From Streptomyces niveus (lineage in GTDB: Bacteria; Actinomycetota; Actinomycetes; Streptomycetales; Streptomycetaceae): 64,000 bases of DNA. Numbering within the stretch: position 1 is the first letter of the stretch; every line of letters starts with the position of its first letter. Position numbers and translations under genes: made by a program. Below the pieces are notes generated by a model. The model worked only from the letters and a program-made list of their open reading frames with translations. It was not told where the DNA came from and ran no database searches. Shown here piece after piece: positions 44,807 to 54,197 of this stretch. Where the stretch lies: NCBI RefSeq assembly GCF_002009175.1, contig NZ_CP018047.1, positions 6,866,001 through 6,930,000 on the forward strand, given 5' to 3'.

Positions 44807-47800
44807 ATGTACGAGCTGTCCCGGGTCCGCCTCTACTCCATCGGGCCTGCCGGTGCGCGCTACGCCGACACCGTGCTCGACCTGCGCGGAGTCGGCGAGC
44901 CGGTGCCCCACCCGGCCCCCACCCAGGCGGAGTTCTTCGAGGAGGAGCCGGTCGGCCCGCCGCGCCGCCCGGCCCCCGCCGGAGTGCTCTTCCTGGAGAA
45001 CGGCGGCGGCAAGTCCGTACTGCTCAAGCTGATCTTCTCGGTGATGCTGCCCGGCCACCGCAACACCCTCGGCGGCGCCAGCTCCGGCGTACTGCGCAAG
45101 TTCCTGCTCGCCGACGACTGCGGCCATGTCGCCCTGGAATGGCAGCACACCCTCACCGGTGAACTGGTCGTGGTCGGCAAGGCCAGCGAGTGGCGCGGCC
45201 GTCAGGTGTCCAACGACCCGCGCAAGTTCGCCGAGGCCTGGTACTCCTTCCGGCCGGGCCCCGGGCTCAGCCTCGACTCGCTGCCGGTCGCCGAGTCGAC
45301 CGCCGTCCGGCGGCCCGTGGAGGGCGTCTCCGGCGCGCGGGGCCGGCGCCGCACCATGAAGGGGTTCCGCGACGCCGTCACCGAGGCGGGCAAGGCCTAT
45401 CCGCATCTCGACGTGTGCTGGGAGGAGATCCACGACCGCTGGATCGAACATCTCGGAGATCTGGGTCTCGACCCCGAACTGTTCCGCTACCAGCGGGAGA
45501 TGAACGCCGACGAGGGCGAGGCCGCCGGACTCTTCGCGGTGAAGAAGGACTCCGACTTCACCGATCTGCTGCTGCGCGCCGTCACCGACACCCGCGACAC
45601 GGACGGGCTCGCCGACCTCGTCGGCGGCTTCGGCAACAAACTGGGCCGCCGCGCCGAGCTGACCGCCGAGCGGGACTTCACGGCGGGCTCCGTCGACCTC
45701 CTCGGCCGCATCGTCGATGCCGCCGACTCCCGGTCCCGGGCCCGTGACATCCACGCCGGCGCCGAGCGCCGCACCCGCACGCTCGCGCGCAGGCTCACGG
45801 CCCGCGCCGCCGTCGAGCGGGACCGCGTGGGCGACCTCGCCCGGCAGGTCACCGCCGCCGCCCACACCGTCACCGAGGCTGACGGGGCCCGCGGCCGCAG
45901 CGCGCTCATCGCCGCCGAACTGGCCTACCGGCACGCCTCCCTGGCCCTCACCGTCGCCGAGAAGGCCGCCGCGGCCCAGCGGCGGGAGCTGAGCGACGCC
46001 CGTACGCTCCACTCCGCCTGGCAGGCCGCCGAGAACGTCCTGCGGCACCGCGCCGCCGCCGACCGCTCGGCGCGCGTCGCCGTCGCGATCCGCGAGGCCG
46101 AACGTGACGCGGCGCCCGCCCTGGCCGCCCGCGCCGCCGCCGCCGCCGACCTCGTCCGCGCGCTGCACTCCGCCGCCGCCGACGGCGAGAGCCTCGCCAA
46201 CGAGGAGGAGGAGCGCTCCGCCGCACTCCAGGAGGTCGGTGAGGCCGCGCACCGCGACGCGACAGCGGCGGCCACCGAAGCGCAGCGCGCCCGCAGCGAG
46301 ACCGGCCATCTGCGTCAGCGCCTCACCGAGGTCGAGCAGGAGACCGCCGAGGCGGTACGGGCCGGCTGGCTCGACGACACGGCCCCCGACGCCGACCCGG
46401 CACGCGCCGCGCTCGCCGCGAGCGACGCGGAGAACTCCGCGGTCGCCGCCTGGGACACGGCCAGGGAGGCCGCGCGCGCGGCGGCGGACCGGGCCAGGGA
46501 GGCGGCCGCGACCGAGTCCCGCGCCGAACTCTCCGCGGCCCGCGCCGTCGACGCCGCCCGCGCCGCCGAGCACGAGTACGAGGCGGAGCGCCGTACCGCC
46601 GAGTCCATCGCCGAGGAGGAACGCCTCACCGAACTGCTCGGCCTGCCCGGCGCCCCGGCCCGAGCGGGCGTCCCGGGGCCGCGCAGCGCCGCCCAGAGCG
46701 GCTCGGACGGCCCGACCGGCCCCTCGGCGGGCGAGGGGCCCGGCACCGCCTCAGAACCGGGCTCAGGAGCTTCCGGAGGCCCCGGAGGCTCCGGGGGTAC
46801 GAAGCGCCGGGACGGCACCGGCACCGGAACCGCCGTCGGGCAACTGGCCCGCACGGACGGCCCGGACCCGCACGCCACCGGCCCGCGCGGGAGCACAGCG
46901 CCGCAGACCACCGGTCAAGGTCCGCTCACCGCCGAGGAGTTGGACCGTTACGCCGACGAGCTGCGCGAACTCCTCGACCAGGGCGTCGTCGCCGCCGAGC
47001 GCCAGCTGTTCGACCTGCGTACGGCCGCCGCCGACGACTCCCGCATCCTCGGCGCACTCGGCGACGGCGGACTGCTGCCGCCGGGCCCCGACGTACTGGC
47101 CACGGTCGAATACCTCGGCGAACACGGCATCCCCGCCCTCCCCGGCTGGCGCTATCTCGCCCAGGCCGTCGACCCCGCCGACCACGCCGCCGTCCTCACC
47201 GCCCGGCCCGAACTGGTCGACGGCGTCGTCATCACCGACCCCGCCTCGCACGCCAGGGCCCGCGAAGTGCTCTCCGGCGCCGCGCTCCTGCCGCGCTCGG
47301 CCGTCGCCGTGGGCACGGCAGCCGCTCTGCTCGCCCCGGTACCCGGCCCCGGCCCGCTCGGTGCGGCGGCCGGCGGTGAGGACACCGGCGTCTTCCTCGT
47401 CCCGCCCAACCCGGCCATGCACGACGAACACGCGGCCGACGCCGAACGCCAGTCCCTGCGTACCAAGGCGACCGCGCGCGACGAGGAGATCCGCACCCTG
47501 TCCGCGCGGCTCTCCGCCGACCGGGCCATCGCCGCACGCCTCGGCTCCTGGCGGGCCACCTGCGTGCCCGGCAGGCTCGCCCAGCTCGCCGCGACCGCGC
47601 ACACGGCCGACGAGGTCGCGCGGGCGGCCGACGCCGAACTCACCGAGGCCCGTACGGTCCGGACCGAGGCGGACGAGGCCGCCGCCGACACCGCACGGGT
47701 GCGCGACGAACGCCAGGAGGCCGCCCAGCGCGCCCGCCGTGTCGCCGACGCACTCGCGGGCCTCGCCTTCCGGCTCCGTGAACGGGCCGGCTGGCAGGTC

Positions 47801-49768
47801 AAGCTCCGCGCCCTGGCCGACGACGCGGCCGAGGCCGAAGCCCGCGCCACCGCCTGCCTCGACCGCGCCCGCGCGGCCGACGAGGACCGCCGCGCCGCCC
47901 AGCGCGCCGCCGACGACGCCCGCCGTACGGCCCGTGCCCTGCGGGCCGAACGCGCCGAGATCGCCGGCGCCCCCGAGAACCTGCCCGAGCCCGAGGGTGA
48001 CGCACCGCGCACCGCCCTCCCCGCGCTGCGTGAGGCGTACCGCGCCGCCTCGCAGCTGTACGAGAAGGTCGGCGTCGGCGCCGACCTGCGCGCCGAACAG
48101 GCCCACGCCGAGAGCGACGAAGGCGCGGCCCTCGCCGAGTTGGACCGGCTCAGCAACAAGGTCCGCACCCGCGCCGCCCAGCTCCTGGAGAGCACGGACG
48201 GCGCGGACGGGCCGTCCCGGCAGGCCGCGGCGGCCCGCGCCGAATCCCTCGTCCAGATGCTGGAGACCCGCGCGTCGGCGGCGAGTGAGCAACTGGGCCG
48301 GCTGCGGGGCGAGGCCGAGCGCCTCGCACCCACCGAGGGCGGATCGCACACCGACCTGCCCGAGAGCCAGGTCCCCACCGACGTGGAGCAGGCACAGGCC
48401 CTGCTGCGTACGGCCACCAACGAACTCGCCACGCGCACCGACGCGTTGGACACCGCCCGCGCCGCGCACAGCGAGCTGCTGCACGCCCACCGCACCGCCG
48501 AGGACGCGCAAGGCGGCTTCGACGACACCGCGGCTCTCCTCGGCGATCTGCTCAGGGGCTCGGCCTACGAGGACACCGACGAGGCAACGGCGGACCCCGA
48601 GCCGTACCCGGGGACGATCGAGGAGGCCCGGAACGCCGCCGCCGAGGCCCGCCGTTCGCTGCGCGGCTGCGCCACGGACCTGTCCGCCGCCGAGGCCGCC
48701 GTCCGGGAAGCGAGCGACATTCTCGTACGGCACGCCAACTCCACCCGCTACGAGCAGGTACGCACCCCCGCCCGCCAGCAGATCCGCGAACTGCCGGCGG
48801 CCGCGCTGCCCGACCACGCCGCCAAGTGGGCCGGCGCCTTCGCACCCCGGCTGCGCGTGCTGACCGACGAACTGGAGCAGTTGGAACGCAACCGCGACTC
48901 CATCGTGGACCGGCTGCGCGGCCTGGTGGAATCTGCCCTCACGACCCTGCGCTCGGCGCAGCGGCTCTCGCGGCTGCCCGAAGGGCTGGGGGAGTGGTCC
49001 GGCCAGGAATTCCTCCGGATCCGCTTCGAGGAACCCGACCAGGCCACCCTCACCGAACGCCTCGGCGAAGTCGTCGACGAGGCCACCCGCGCCGCCCTCA
49101 AGAAGAACTCCGACCTGCGCCGGGACGGGATGTCCCTGCTGCTGCGCGGCGTACAGGCGGCCCTCCAGCCCAAGGGCATCGCCGTCGAGATCCTCAAGCC
49201 GGACGCCGTGCTGCGCGCGGAGCGCGTCCCGGTCGGGCAGATGGGAGACGTCTTCTCCGGCGGCCAGTTGCTCACCGCCGCGATCGCCCTCTACTGCACG
49301 ATGGCCGCGCTCCGCAGCAACGACCGGGGCAGGGACAAGCACCGGCACGCGGGCACGCTCTTCCTGGACAACCCGATCGGCCGTGCCAACGCCACGTATC
49401 TGCTGGAACTCCAGCGGGCCGTGTCGGACGCGCTCGGCGTCCAACTCCTTTACACGACCGGTCTCTTCGACACGACGGCACTGGCCGAATTCCCTCTGGT
49501 GATTCGGCTGCGCAACGACGCGGACCTGCGGGCGGGCCTGAAATACATCAGCGTCGAGGAGCATCTGCGGCCGGGACTTCCCCAACAGGACCCGGACGGC
49601 GAGGCGGTGCACGGCGAGATCACGGCGACGCGCATGTTCAAACGCTCCCAGACGGCGGCCACCGCCCCCGCGGCGGAGCCAACCGCCTCGACCGCGGCCG
49701 ACGAGGGGCCGACGACCGACGAAGGGGCGGCCGGCGGTGCGCCGGCCGCCCCCTCACAGGCTCACTAG
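44807..49768 (+). CDS. MukB/JetC-like SMC ATPase
   Basis: A 1653-residue SMC-like ATPase. The P-loop ENGGGKS is at residues 64-70. Long Ala/Glu/Arg-rich coiled coils span about 230-610 and about 880-1430. A hinge-like globular part lies at about 710-870 (LLPPGPDVLATVEYLGEHGI, ARPELVDGVVITDPASHARA). The ABC signature FSGGQ is at 1483-1487, and Walker B LFLDNP is near 1521, with Asn1522 where most SMC proteins have the catalytic Glu. Between about 615 and 705 lies a Gly/Pro/Ser-rich insertion. Such proteins build loops in DNA; in Wadjet (JetC) they extrude plasmid DNA for cleavage by JetD. No jetD gene follows here. Confidence 0.8.
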   Translation: MYELSRVRLYSIGPAGARYADTVLDLRGVGEPVPHPAPTQAEFFEEEPVGPPRRPAPAGVLFLENGGGKSVLLKLIFSVMLPGHRNTLGGASSGVLRKFLLADDCGHVALEWQHTLTGELVVVGKASEWRGRQVSNDPRKFAEAWYSFRPGPGLSLDSLPVAESTAVRRPVEGVSGARGRRRTMKGFRDAVTEAGKAYPHLDVCWEEIHDRWIEHLGDLGLDPELFRYQREMNADEGEAAGLFAVKKDSDFTDLLLRAVTDTRDTDGLADLVGGFGNKLGRRAELTAERDFTAGSVDLLGRIVDAADSRSRARDIHAGAERRTRTLARRLTARAAVERDRVGDLARQVTAAAHTVTEADGARGRSALIAAELAYRHASLALTVAEKAAAAQRRELSDARTLHSAWQAAENVLRHRAAADRSARVAVAIREAERDAAPALAARAAAAADLVRALHSAAADGESLANEEEERSAALQEVGEAAHRDATAAATEAQRARSETGHLRQRLTEVEQETAEAVRAGWLDDTAPDADPARAALAASDAENSAVAAWDTAREAARAAADRAREAAATESRAELSAARAVDAARAAEHEYEAERRTAESIAEEERLTELLGLPGAPARAGVPGPRSAAQSGSDGPTGPSAGEGPGTASEPGSGASGGPGGSGGTKRRDGTGTGTAVGQLARTDGPDPHATGPRGSTAPQTTGQGPLTAEELDRYADELRELLDQGVVAAERQLFDLRTAAADDSRILGALGDGGLLPPGPDVLATVEYLGEHGIPALPGWRYLAQAVDPADHAAVLTARPELVDGVVITDPASHARAREVLSGAALLPRSAVAVGTAAALLAPVPGPGPLGAAAGGEDTGVFLVPPNPAMHDEHAADAERQSLRTKATARDEEIRTLSARLSADRAIAARLGSWRATCVPGRLAQLAATAHTADEVARAADAELTEARTVRTEADEAAADTARVRDERQEAAQRARRVADALAGLAFRLRERAGWQVKLRALADDAAEAEARATACLDRARAADEDRRAAQRAADDARRTARALRAERAEIAGAPENLPEPEGDAPRTALPALREAYRAASQLYEKVGVGADLRAEQAHAESDEGAALAELDRLSNKVRTRAAQLLESTDGADGPSRQAAAARAESLVQMLETRASAASEQLGRLRGEAERLAPTEGGSHTDLPESQVPTDVEQAQALLRTATNELATRTDALDTARAAHSELLHAHRTAEDAQGGFDDTAALLGDLLRGSAYEDTDEATADPEPYPGTIEEARNAAAEARRSLRGCATDLSAAEAAVREASDILVRHANSTRYEQVRTPARQQIRELPAAALPDHAAKWAGAFAPRLRVLTDELEQLERNRDSIVDRLRGLVESALTTLRSAQRLSRLPEGLGEWSGQEFLRIRFEEPDQATLTERLGEVVDEATRAALKKNSDLRRDGMSLLLRGVQAALQPKGIAVEILKPDAVLRAERVPVGQMGDVFSGGQLLTAAIALYCTMAALRSNDRGRDKHRHAGTLFLDNPIGRANATYLLELQRAVSDALGVQLLYTTGLFDTTALAEFPLVIRLRNDADLRAGLKYISVEEHLRPGLPQQDPDGEAVHGEITATRMFKRSQTAATAPAAEPTASTAADEGPTTDEGAAGGAPAAPSQAH

Positions 49769-49804
49769 ACAACTCGTCCCCGACGGCAGCCGGGGCGCGG
49801 GCGT

Positions 49805-50365
49805 TCAGGCTTCGGAGAGCCTGCCGGCGCCCCGGCGTCGTATCCGCGCGCCGTCACGCTCCGCCGCCCGCGCCGTACGCCTGGCGCGGCGGCGCTCCCG
49901 GCGCAACTGCCGCGCCGTGCTGCTCGGTACCGACACCACGCCATTGCGCTGGTTCCACACCTGGCGCGTCACCCACACGTCCAGCACGCCCCACGTCGCC
50001 ACCACCGTGCTCGCCACGCTGCTGAGCACCATGGGGAAGGCGAGCCATGAACCGGCGAGAGTGGAGAAGAACGCCACCATCGCCTGCATCAGCGTCAGCG
50101 ACGCGATGATCACGGCACGCACCGCCGCCGTCCGCACCGGGTCGGGCATCCGGCGGCGTATCGCGGGCTCCTCCACCCACAGCCGCCGTGAGAGGCCCGT
50201 ACCGCGCGGGGCGGGCAGCACGACCTCGACCTCCGCCGGCGCCCGTGTGGCAGCGCCGCCGTCCCCGGCTCCGTCCCCGTTCCTGTCCGCGCCCCCATGT
50301 CCCGCGCGTGCCTGTGCCTTCTTGCCCGCCTTCGTAGCTGTTTTCGTGTCCGACTTCGTATTCAT
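49805..50365 (-). CDS. Small two-helix membrane protein
   Basis: A 186-residue protein from ATG 50365 (GGGGAG nine bases upstream); ATG 50395 would add ten residues and has no good site. The N-terminus is Lys/Thr/Gly-rich and hydrophilic (KSDTKTATKAGKKAQARAGH). The centre has two hydrophobic segments (VRAVIIASLTLMQAMVAFFS and LAFPMVLSSVASTVVATWGV), and the C-terminus is very basic (RQLRRERRRARRTARAAERD). No known domain is recognised. It is convergent with the SMC-like gene, only 36 bp away, and divergent from the conservon. Confidence 0.75.
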   Translation of the reverse strand: MNTKSDTKTATKAGKKAQARAGHGGADRNGDGAGDGGAATRAPAEVEVVLPAPRGTGLSRRLWVEEPAIRRRMPDPVRTAAVRAVIIASLTLMQAMVAFFSTLAGSWLAFPMVLSSVASTVVATWGVLDVWVTRQVWNQRNGVVSVPSSTARQLRRERRRARRTARAAERDGARIRRRGAGRLSEA

Positions 50366-50834
50366 GGACCGTAACTCCCCACCACTGTCCGACATCAGGG
50401 TGACTGCCCGGCGCCGGCCGCTTCACGCGAACCATGGCACCCAATGTGCGGCGGGCAGCGCAAACAGCGCCCACCGCCCGCCCCGTCCCTCGCCCCGAAT
50501 TACCTACCCTGAGCCGGTACTTCCGTACGTCAGTACCCATACACATAGACGACCGACAGATCAGGAAGATTCCCGCGGGCATACAGATCCGGCCATCGAA
50601 ACGATTGCGAAAAGTGACGCCCCGCCAGGTACTGTGCGCCACAGCGGTCAAAGTCAACTCCGTGAATACCGGGACAACTCGTGACCATCTCGTCTGGTTG
50701 GGTCCGAAAATCGCCCGGACATGTCTTCGAGTTGCCGGTGTGGCAGTAGTAGGCTCGCGCCGTTTGTTGACGAGGTTGTCGATTCTGACGAAGACGGCTT
50801 CCACATCGGGTGGAAGGTCGAGCTGGGGGAGACC
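50366..50834. other. Intergenic region with promoter-like and inverted-repeat sites
   Basis: This 469-bp spacer between the divergent membrane protein and conservon is relatively AT-rich and has no convincing gene. It holds GGTACT (50516-50521) with AGTACC (50532-50537), a 22-bp inverted repeat. A TTCGAG-N18-TAGGCT promoter-like pair lies about 85-115 bp before cvnA. The ribosome binding site GGGGGAGA lies just before ATG 50835. Confidence 0.4.
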
Positions 50835-53744
50835 ATGCGCTTTCGCGGGAAGTCCATCCGCCGGAAGATCGTGGCGCTGCTCCTTGTGCCGCTCGTATCA
50901 CTCACGGCTCTATGGGCATTCGCGACCACACTGACCGGCCGCGAGGCCAACCAACTCCTCGATGTCGCCTACATCATCGACAAGGTCGGCGACCCCGTGG
51001 AGAACACGGTCCGGGTGATCCAGCAGGAGCGCCGCCAGACCCTCATCTACCTGGCCGACCCCCGCAACTCCGACTCCCTCGCCGAGCTGCGCCGACAGCG
51101 CGCGGCCACCGACCGGGCCGTCACCAAGATCAAGGCGAACGCCGAGAACCCGTCGGTCCGCGACGAGATGAGCGACACCACCTCGGCACGGCTCACCTCC
51201 CTCACCGACGCGCTCGACGGCCTCGGCGCGCTGCGCCGCTCCGTCGAGAAGAGCACCGTCACCCGGGGCCAGGCGCTCGACTTCTACAACAGGCTCGTCG
51301 ATCCCTGCCACAGCTTCCTGGCGACGCTGCACGCGCTGGAGGACGTGGACCTGGACAAGCAGGCCCGCGCCCTGGTCGGCGTGGACCGCGCCCAGGAGAT
51401 GCTCTCCCGTGAGGACGCGCTGGTCGTCTCCGCGCTCGTCACACGCCGTATCACCTCGGACGAGATCCGGCTGATCTCCGACCTGGTGGCCAACCGCACC
51501 CTCCTCTACGAGACCAACCTCGACGTCCTGCCCGCCTCGGAGCGCGAGATCTTCGAGCAGTACTGGGGCGGCCCCGGCACCCAGCCGCTCCGCGAGGCGG
51601 AGGAACAGCTCATCGCCGCCGGTCCCGGCAAGGACCCCGCGTCGGTGGACGCCACACGCTGGCAGGAAATGACCAACCCGGTGCTCGAAAGCCTCGCCCG
51701 CGAGGGCGAGGCGGCCGACGAGCGCTACCAGGACCGCGTCGAACCGGCCGGGTTCAACGTCCTCGTACTGGCCGGAATCGCCGGCGTCCTCGGCTTCCTC
51801 GCACTGCTGGTCTCCCTGATCGTCTCCGTACGCGTCGGCCGCAGCCTCATCCGCGACCTGTCCGGCCTCCGTAAGGAAGCCCACGAGGTGTCCGGTGTCC
51901 GGCTGCCGAGCGTCATGCGGCGCCTCGCGGCGGGCGAGCAGGTCGACGTCGAGACGGAGGCCCCGCGACTGGACTACGAGCGCGACGAACTGGGCCAGGT
52001 CGGCCAGGCACTCAACACCCTCCAGCGCGCGGCCGTCGAAGCGGCCGTGAAACAGGCCGAGTTGAGGCACGGCGTCTCCGAGGTGTTCGTCAACCTCGCC
52101 CGCCGCAACCAGGTCCTGCTCCACCGCCAGCTCACGCTCCTGGACACCATGGAGCGCCGCACCGAGGACACGGACGAACTCGCCGACCTGTTCCGCCTCG
52201 ACCACCTGACCACCCGTATGCGGCGCCACGCCGAGGGCCTGGTGATCCTCTCCGGCGCCGCGCCGTCCCGTCAGTGGCGCAAGCCCGTCCAGCTCATGGA
52301 CGTCGTACGTGCCGCGGTCGCCGAGGTCGAGGACTACGAGCGCGTCGAGGTCCGCAGGCTGCCGCGGATCGGTGTCGGCGGCCCCGCCGTCGCCGACCTC
52401 ACCCACCTCGTCGCCGAACTCCTCGAGAACGCGACGGTGTTCTCGCCCCCGCACACGGCGGTGCAGGTCCACGGCGAACGCGTCGCCAACGGCTTCACCC
52501 TGGAGATCCACGACCGCGGCCTCGGGATGAACTCCGACGACCTCCTCGACGCGAATCTGCGCCTCGCGGAGACACCCGAGTTCGAACTCTCCGACACCGA
52601 CCGTCTCGGCCTCTTCGTCGTCAGCCGGCTCGCGCAGCGCCAGAACGTCCGGGTGTCGCTCCAGCCCTCTCCGTACGGAGGCACGACCGCGATCGTGTTC
52701 CTGCCGGCCGCGCTGCTCACCGAGGCGCCCGAGACGCAGGGCACCGGATTCCGGCTCGACCGGCAGAACCTCACGACCGAGAACGGCCGTGGGCGCGCCG
52801 ACGGCCGGCTGGCCTCGCTGTCGCAGGTTCCCACCGCACTCCCAGGAAACCGCTCCGTGCTCGACGGGCCCATCGAGCTCGAACCGCCGCTCACCGGCCG
52901 GGAATTCGGGGAACGGCCCGTGGGCGCCGAAAGCGTCGACGCCCCCGGCGACCACGTCGACCTCGCCGGCGCCGATCTGGACGACACGGAGAGCGAACGC
53001 GGCGGAATCTTCCGCGCCCGTGAACATCTGCGTGACACCGGCCGCGGCGTGCGGGGACGCGAGGGGGGCCTGCCGCGCGGACCCGGCATCGCGGACCTCC
53101 ACGAACAGCACCGTCAGGCCGCGGACCACGACGGCCCGCAGGGCCGTGAGGGCCGCGACACCGCCGAGCCGCTCGGTTTCCCCGAACAGCTTCCCCGCCG
53201 CAGCCGCAAGACCCCCAAGCTGGTCGCCGACAACGGACGGCGCCTGGACGAGCGGGGCGGCGCCCACCCGGCGACCGAGCCCACGCCGGACGAGGCCACG
53301 CCTCCCACGCCCGCCCCCGCGCCGTCACCGGCCCGCGAGCCGTTGTCCGGCCCGGCGCCCGCCTTCGCGCCCGTGCCCGCGTCTGCTCCCGCCTCACGCC
53401 TCGTGACCCCCACACCCGAGGGAGCCGCCGCCGTGACACCCGACGAGAACGGCTCTCCCGCCCCGCTCGGCGGCCTTCCCCGGCGCGTCCGCCAGGCCAG
53501 CCTCGCGCCCCAGCTGAAGGACGCCGTACGCGACGACGTCGAGGCGCCGCAGGCCGACGCGCCGGAACGCGACTACGAGCGGGACGCGGACGAAGTCCGC
53601 AACCGTATGGCATCCCTTCAACGGGGCTGGCAGCGTGGCCGTCAGCAGAACAACGCCGAAGACACCGATGGCACCGTAGACACCGAGGACATCAACGGCC
53701 CCGGCGACACCACAGGAACGACACCGGAGGGGGACGGTCGATGA
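50835..53744 (+). CDS. cvnA: Conservon sensor histidine kinase (CvnA-type)
   Basis: A 969-residue membrane kinase. The first membrane segment (about 11-33, IVALLLVPLVSLTALWAF) is followed by a large extracytoplasmic nitrate/nitrite-sensor-like (NIT) domain (about 40-300), a second segment (about 307-335, VLVLAGIAGVLGFLALLVSL) and a HAMP domain. The HATPase domain has its N-box in ELLENATVFSPP (near 530) and G-box in DRGLGMNSDDL. The C-terminal 330 residues are disordered and Pro/Ala-rich. It starts a cvnABCD set, where CvnA is thought to signal through a GTPase rather than a response regulator. Its stop overlaps the cvnB start by 4 bp. Confidence 0.92.
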   Translation: MRFRGKSIRRKIVALLLVPLVSLTALWAFATTLTGREANQLLDVAYIIDKVGDPVENTVRVIQQERRQTLIYLADPRNSDSLAELRRQRAATDRAVTKIKANAENPSVRDEMSDTTSARLTSLTDALDGLGALRRSVEKSTVTRGQALDFYNRLVDPCHSFLATLHALEDVDLDKQARALVGVDRAQEMLSREDALVVSALVTRRITSDEIRLISDLVANRTLLYETNLDVLPASEREIFEQYWGGPGTQPLREAEEQLIAAGPGKDPASVDATRWQEMTNPVLESLAREGEAADERYQDRVEPAGFNVLVLAGIAGVLGFLALLVSLIVSVRVGRSLIRDLSGLRKEAHEVSGVRLPSVMRRLAAGEQVDVETEAPRLDYERDELGQVGQALNTLQRAAVEAAVKQAELRHGVSEVFVNLARRNQVLLHRQLTLLDTMERRTEDTDELADLFRLDHLTTRMRRHAEGLVILSGAAPSRQWRKPVQLMDVVRAAVAEVEDYERVEVRRLPRIGVGGPAVADLTHLVAELLENATVFSPPHTAVQVHGERVANGFTLEIHDRGLGMNSDDLLDANLRLAETPEFELSDTDRLGLFVVSRLAQRQNVRVSLQPSPYGGTTAIVFLPAALLTEAPETQGTGFRLDRQNLTTENGRGRADGRLASLSQVPTALPGNRSVLDGPIELEPPLTGREFGERPVGAESVDAPGDHVDLAGADLDDTESERGGIFRAREHLRDTGRGVRGREGGLPRGPGIADLHEQHRQAADHDGPQGREGRDTAEPLGFPEQLPRRSRKTPKLVADNGRRLDERGGAHPATEPTPDEATPPTPAPAPSPAREPLSGPAPAFAPVPASAPASRLVTPTPEGAAAVTPDENGSPAPLGGLPRRVRQASLAPQLKDAVRDDVEAPQADAPERDYERDADEVRNRMASLQRGWQRGRQQNNAEDTDGTVDTEDINGPGDTTGTTPEGDGR

Positions 53745-54187
53745 CCGCACCGAAAGCCGCAGCATCCGATTCCACACGCCGCGGATCCGTTCCGGGCGAC
53801 CTCAACTGGCTCCTGGACGAGCTGGTGGAACGGGTCGGCAGCATCCGTAAGGCGATCGTCCTCTCCGGGGACGGTCTCGCCACCGGAACGTCCAAGGAAC
53901 TCACCCGCGAGGACGGCGAGCATCTCGCCGCCGTCGCCTCCGGCTTCCACAGCCTGGCCAAGGGCGTCGGCAGGCACTTCGAGGCGGGCAAGGTCCGCCA
54001 GACCGTCGTCGAACTCGACGACGCCTTCCTCTTCGTGACGGCGGCGGGCGACGGCAGTTGCCTCGCCGTGCTCTCCGACTCCGACTCCGATGTCGGCCAG
54101 GTGGCCTACGAGATGACGCTCATGGTCAAGCGCGTCGGCGTCCACCTCGGTGCCGCACCTCGCGCCGGACAGCCCGCCGCAGGGTGA
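53741..54187 (+). CDS. cvnB: Roadblock/LC7 protein (CvnB-type)
   Basis: A 148-residue roadblock/LC7-domain protein (SVPGDLNWLLDELVERVGSI, VLSGDGLATGTS, AGDGSCLAVLSDSDSDVGQV). In conservons the roadblock protein forms part of a membrane-associated complex with the kinase, the DUF742 protein and the GTPase, probably as a regulator or exchange platform for the GTPase. ATG 53741 overlaps the cvnA stop (ATGA). The C-terminus overlaps no gene; cvnC starts 10 bp later. Confidence 0.93.
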   Translation: MTAPKAAASDSTRRGSVPGDLNWLLDELVERVGSIRKAIVLSGDGLATGTSKELTREDGEHLAAVASGFHSLAKGVGRHFEAGKVRQTVVELDDAFLFVTAAGDGSCLAVLSDSDSDVGQVAYEMTLMVKRVGVHLGAAPRAGQPAAG

Positions 54188-54197
54188 GTTGGATGTC

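Noticed and set aside
43679..46573. Long minus-strand open frames opposite the condensin-like genes (also 46763-49612)
   Set aside because: They mirror the third-codon GC of the SMC-like gene. The plus strand has the P-loop, signature and coiled coils; the minus frames are Gly/Val-rich noise.
42199..49768. Complete Wadjet defence system
   Set aside because: No JetD-like gene is adjacent, and the neighbours are housekeeping or signalling genes rather than a defence island.
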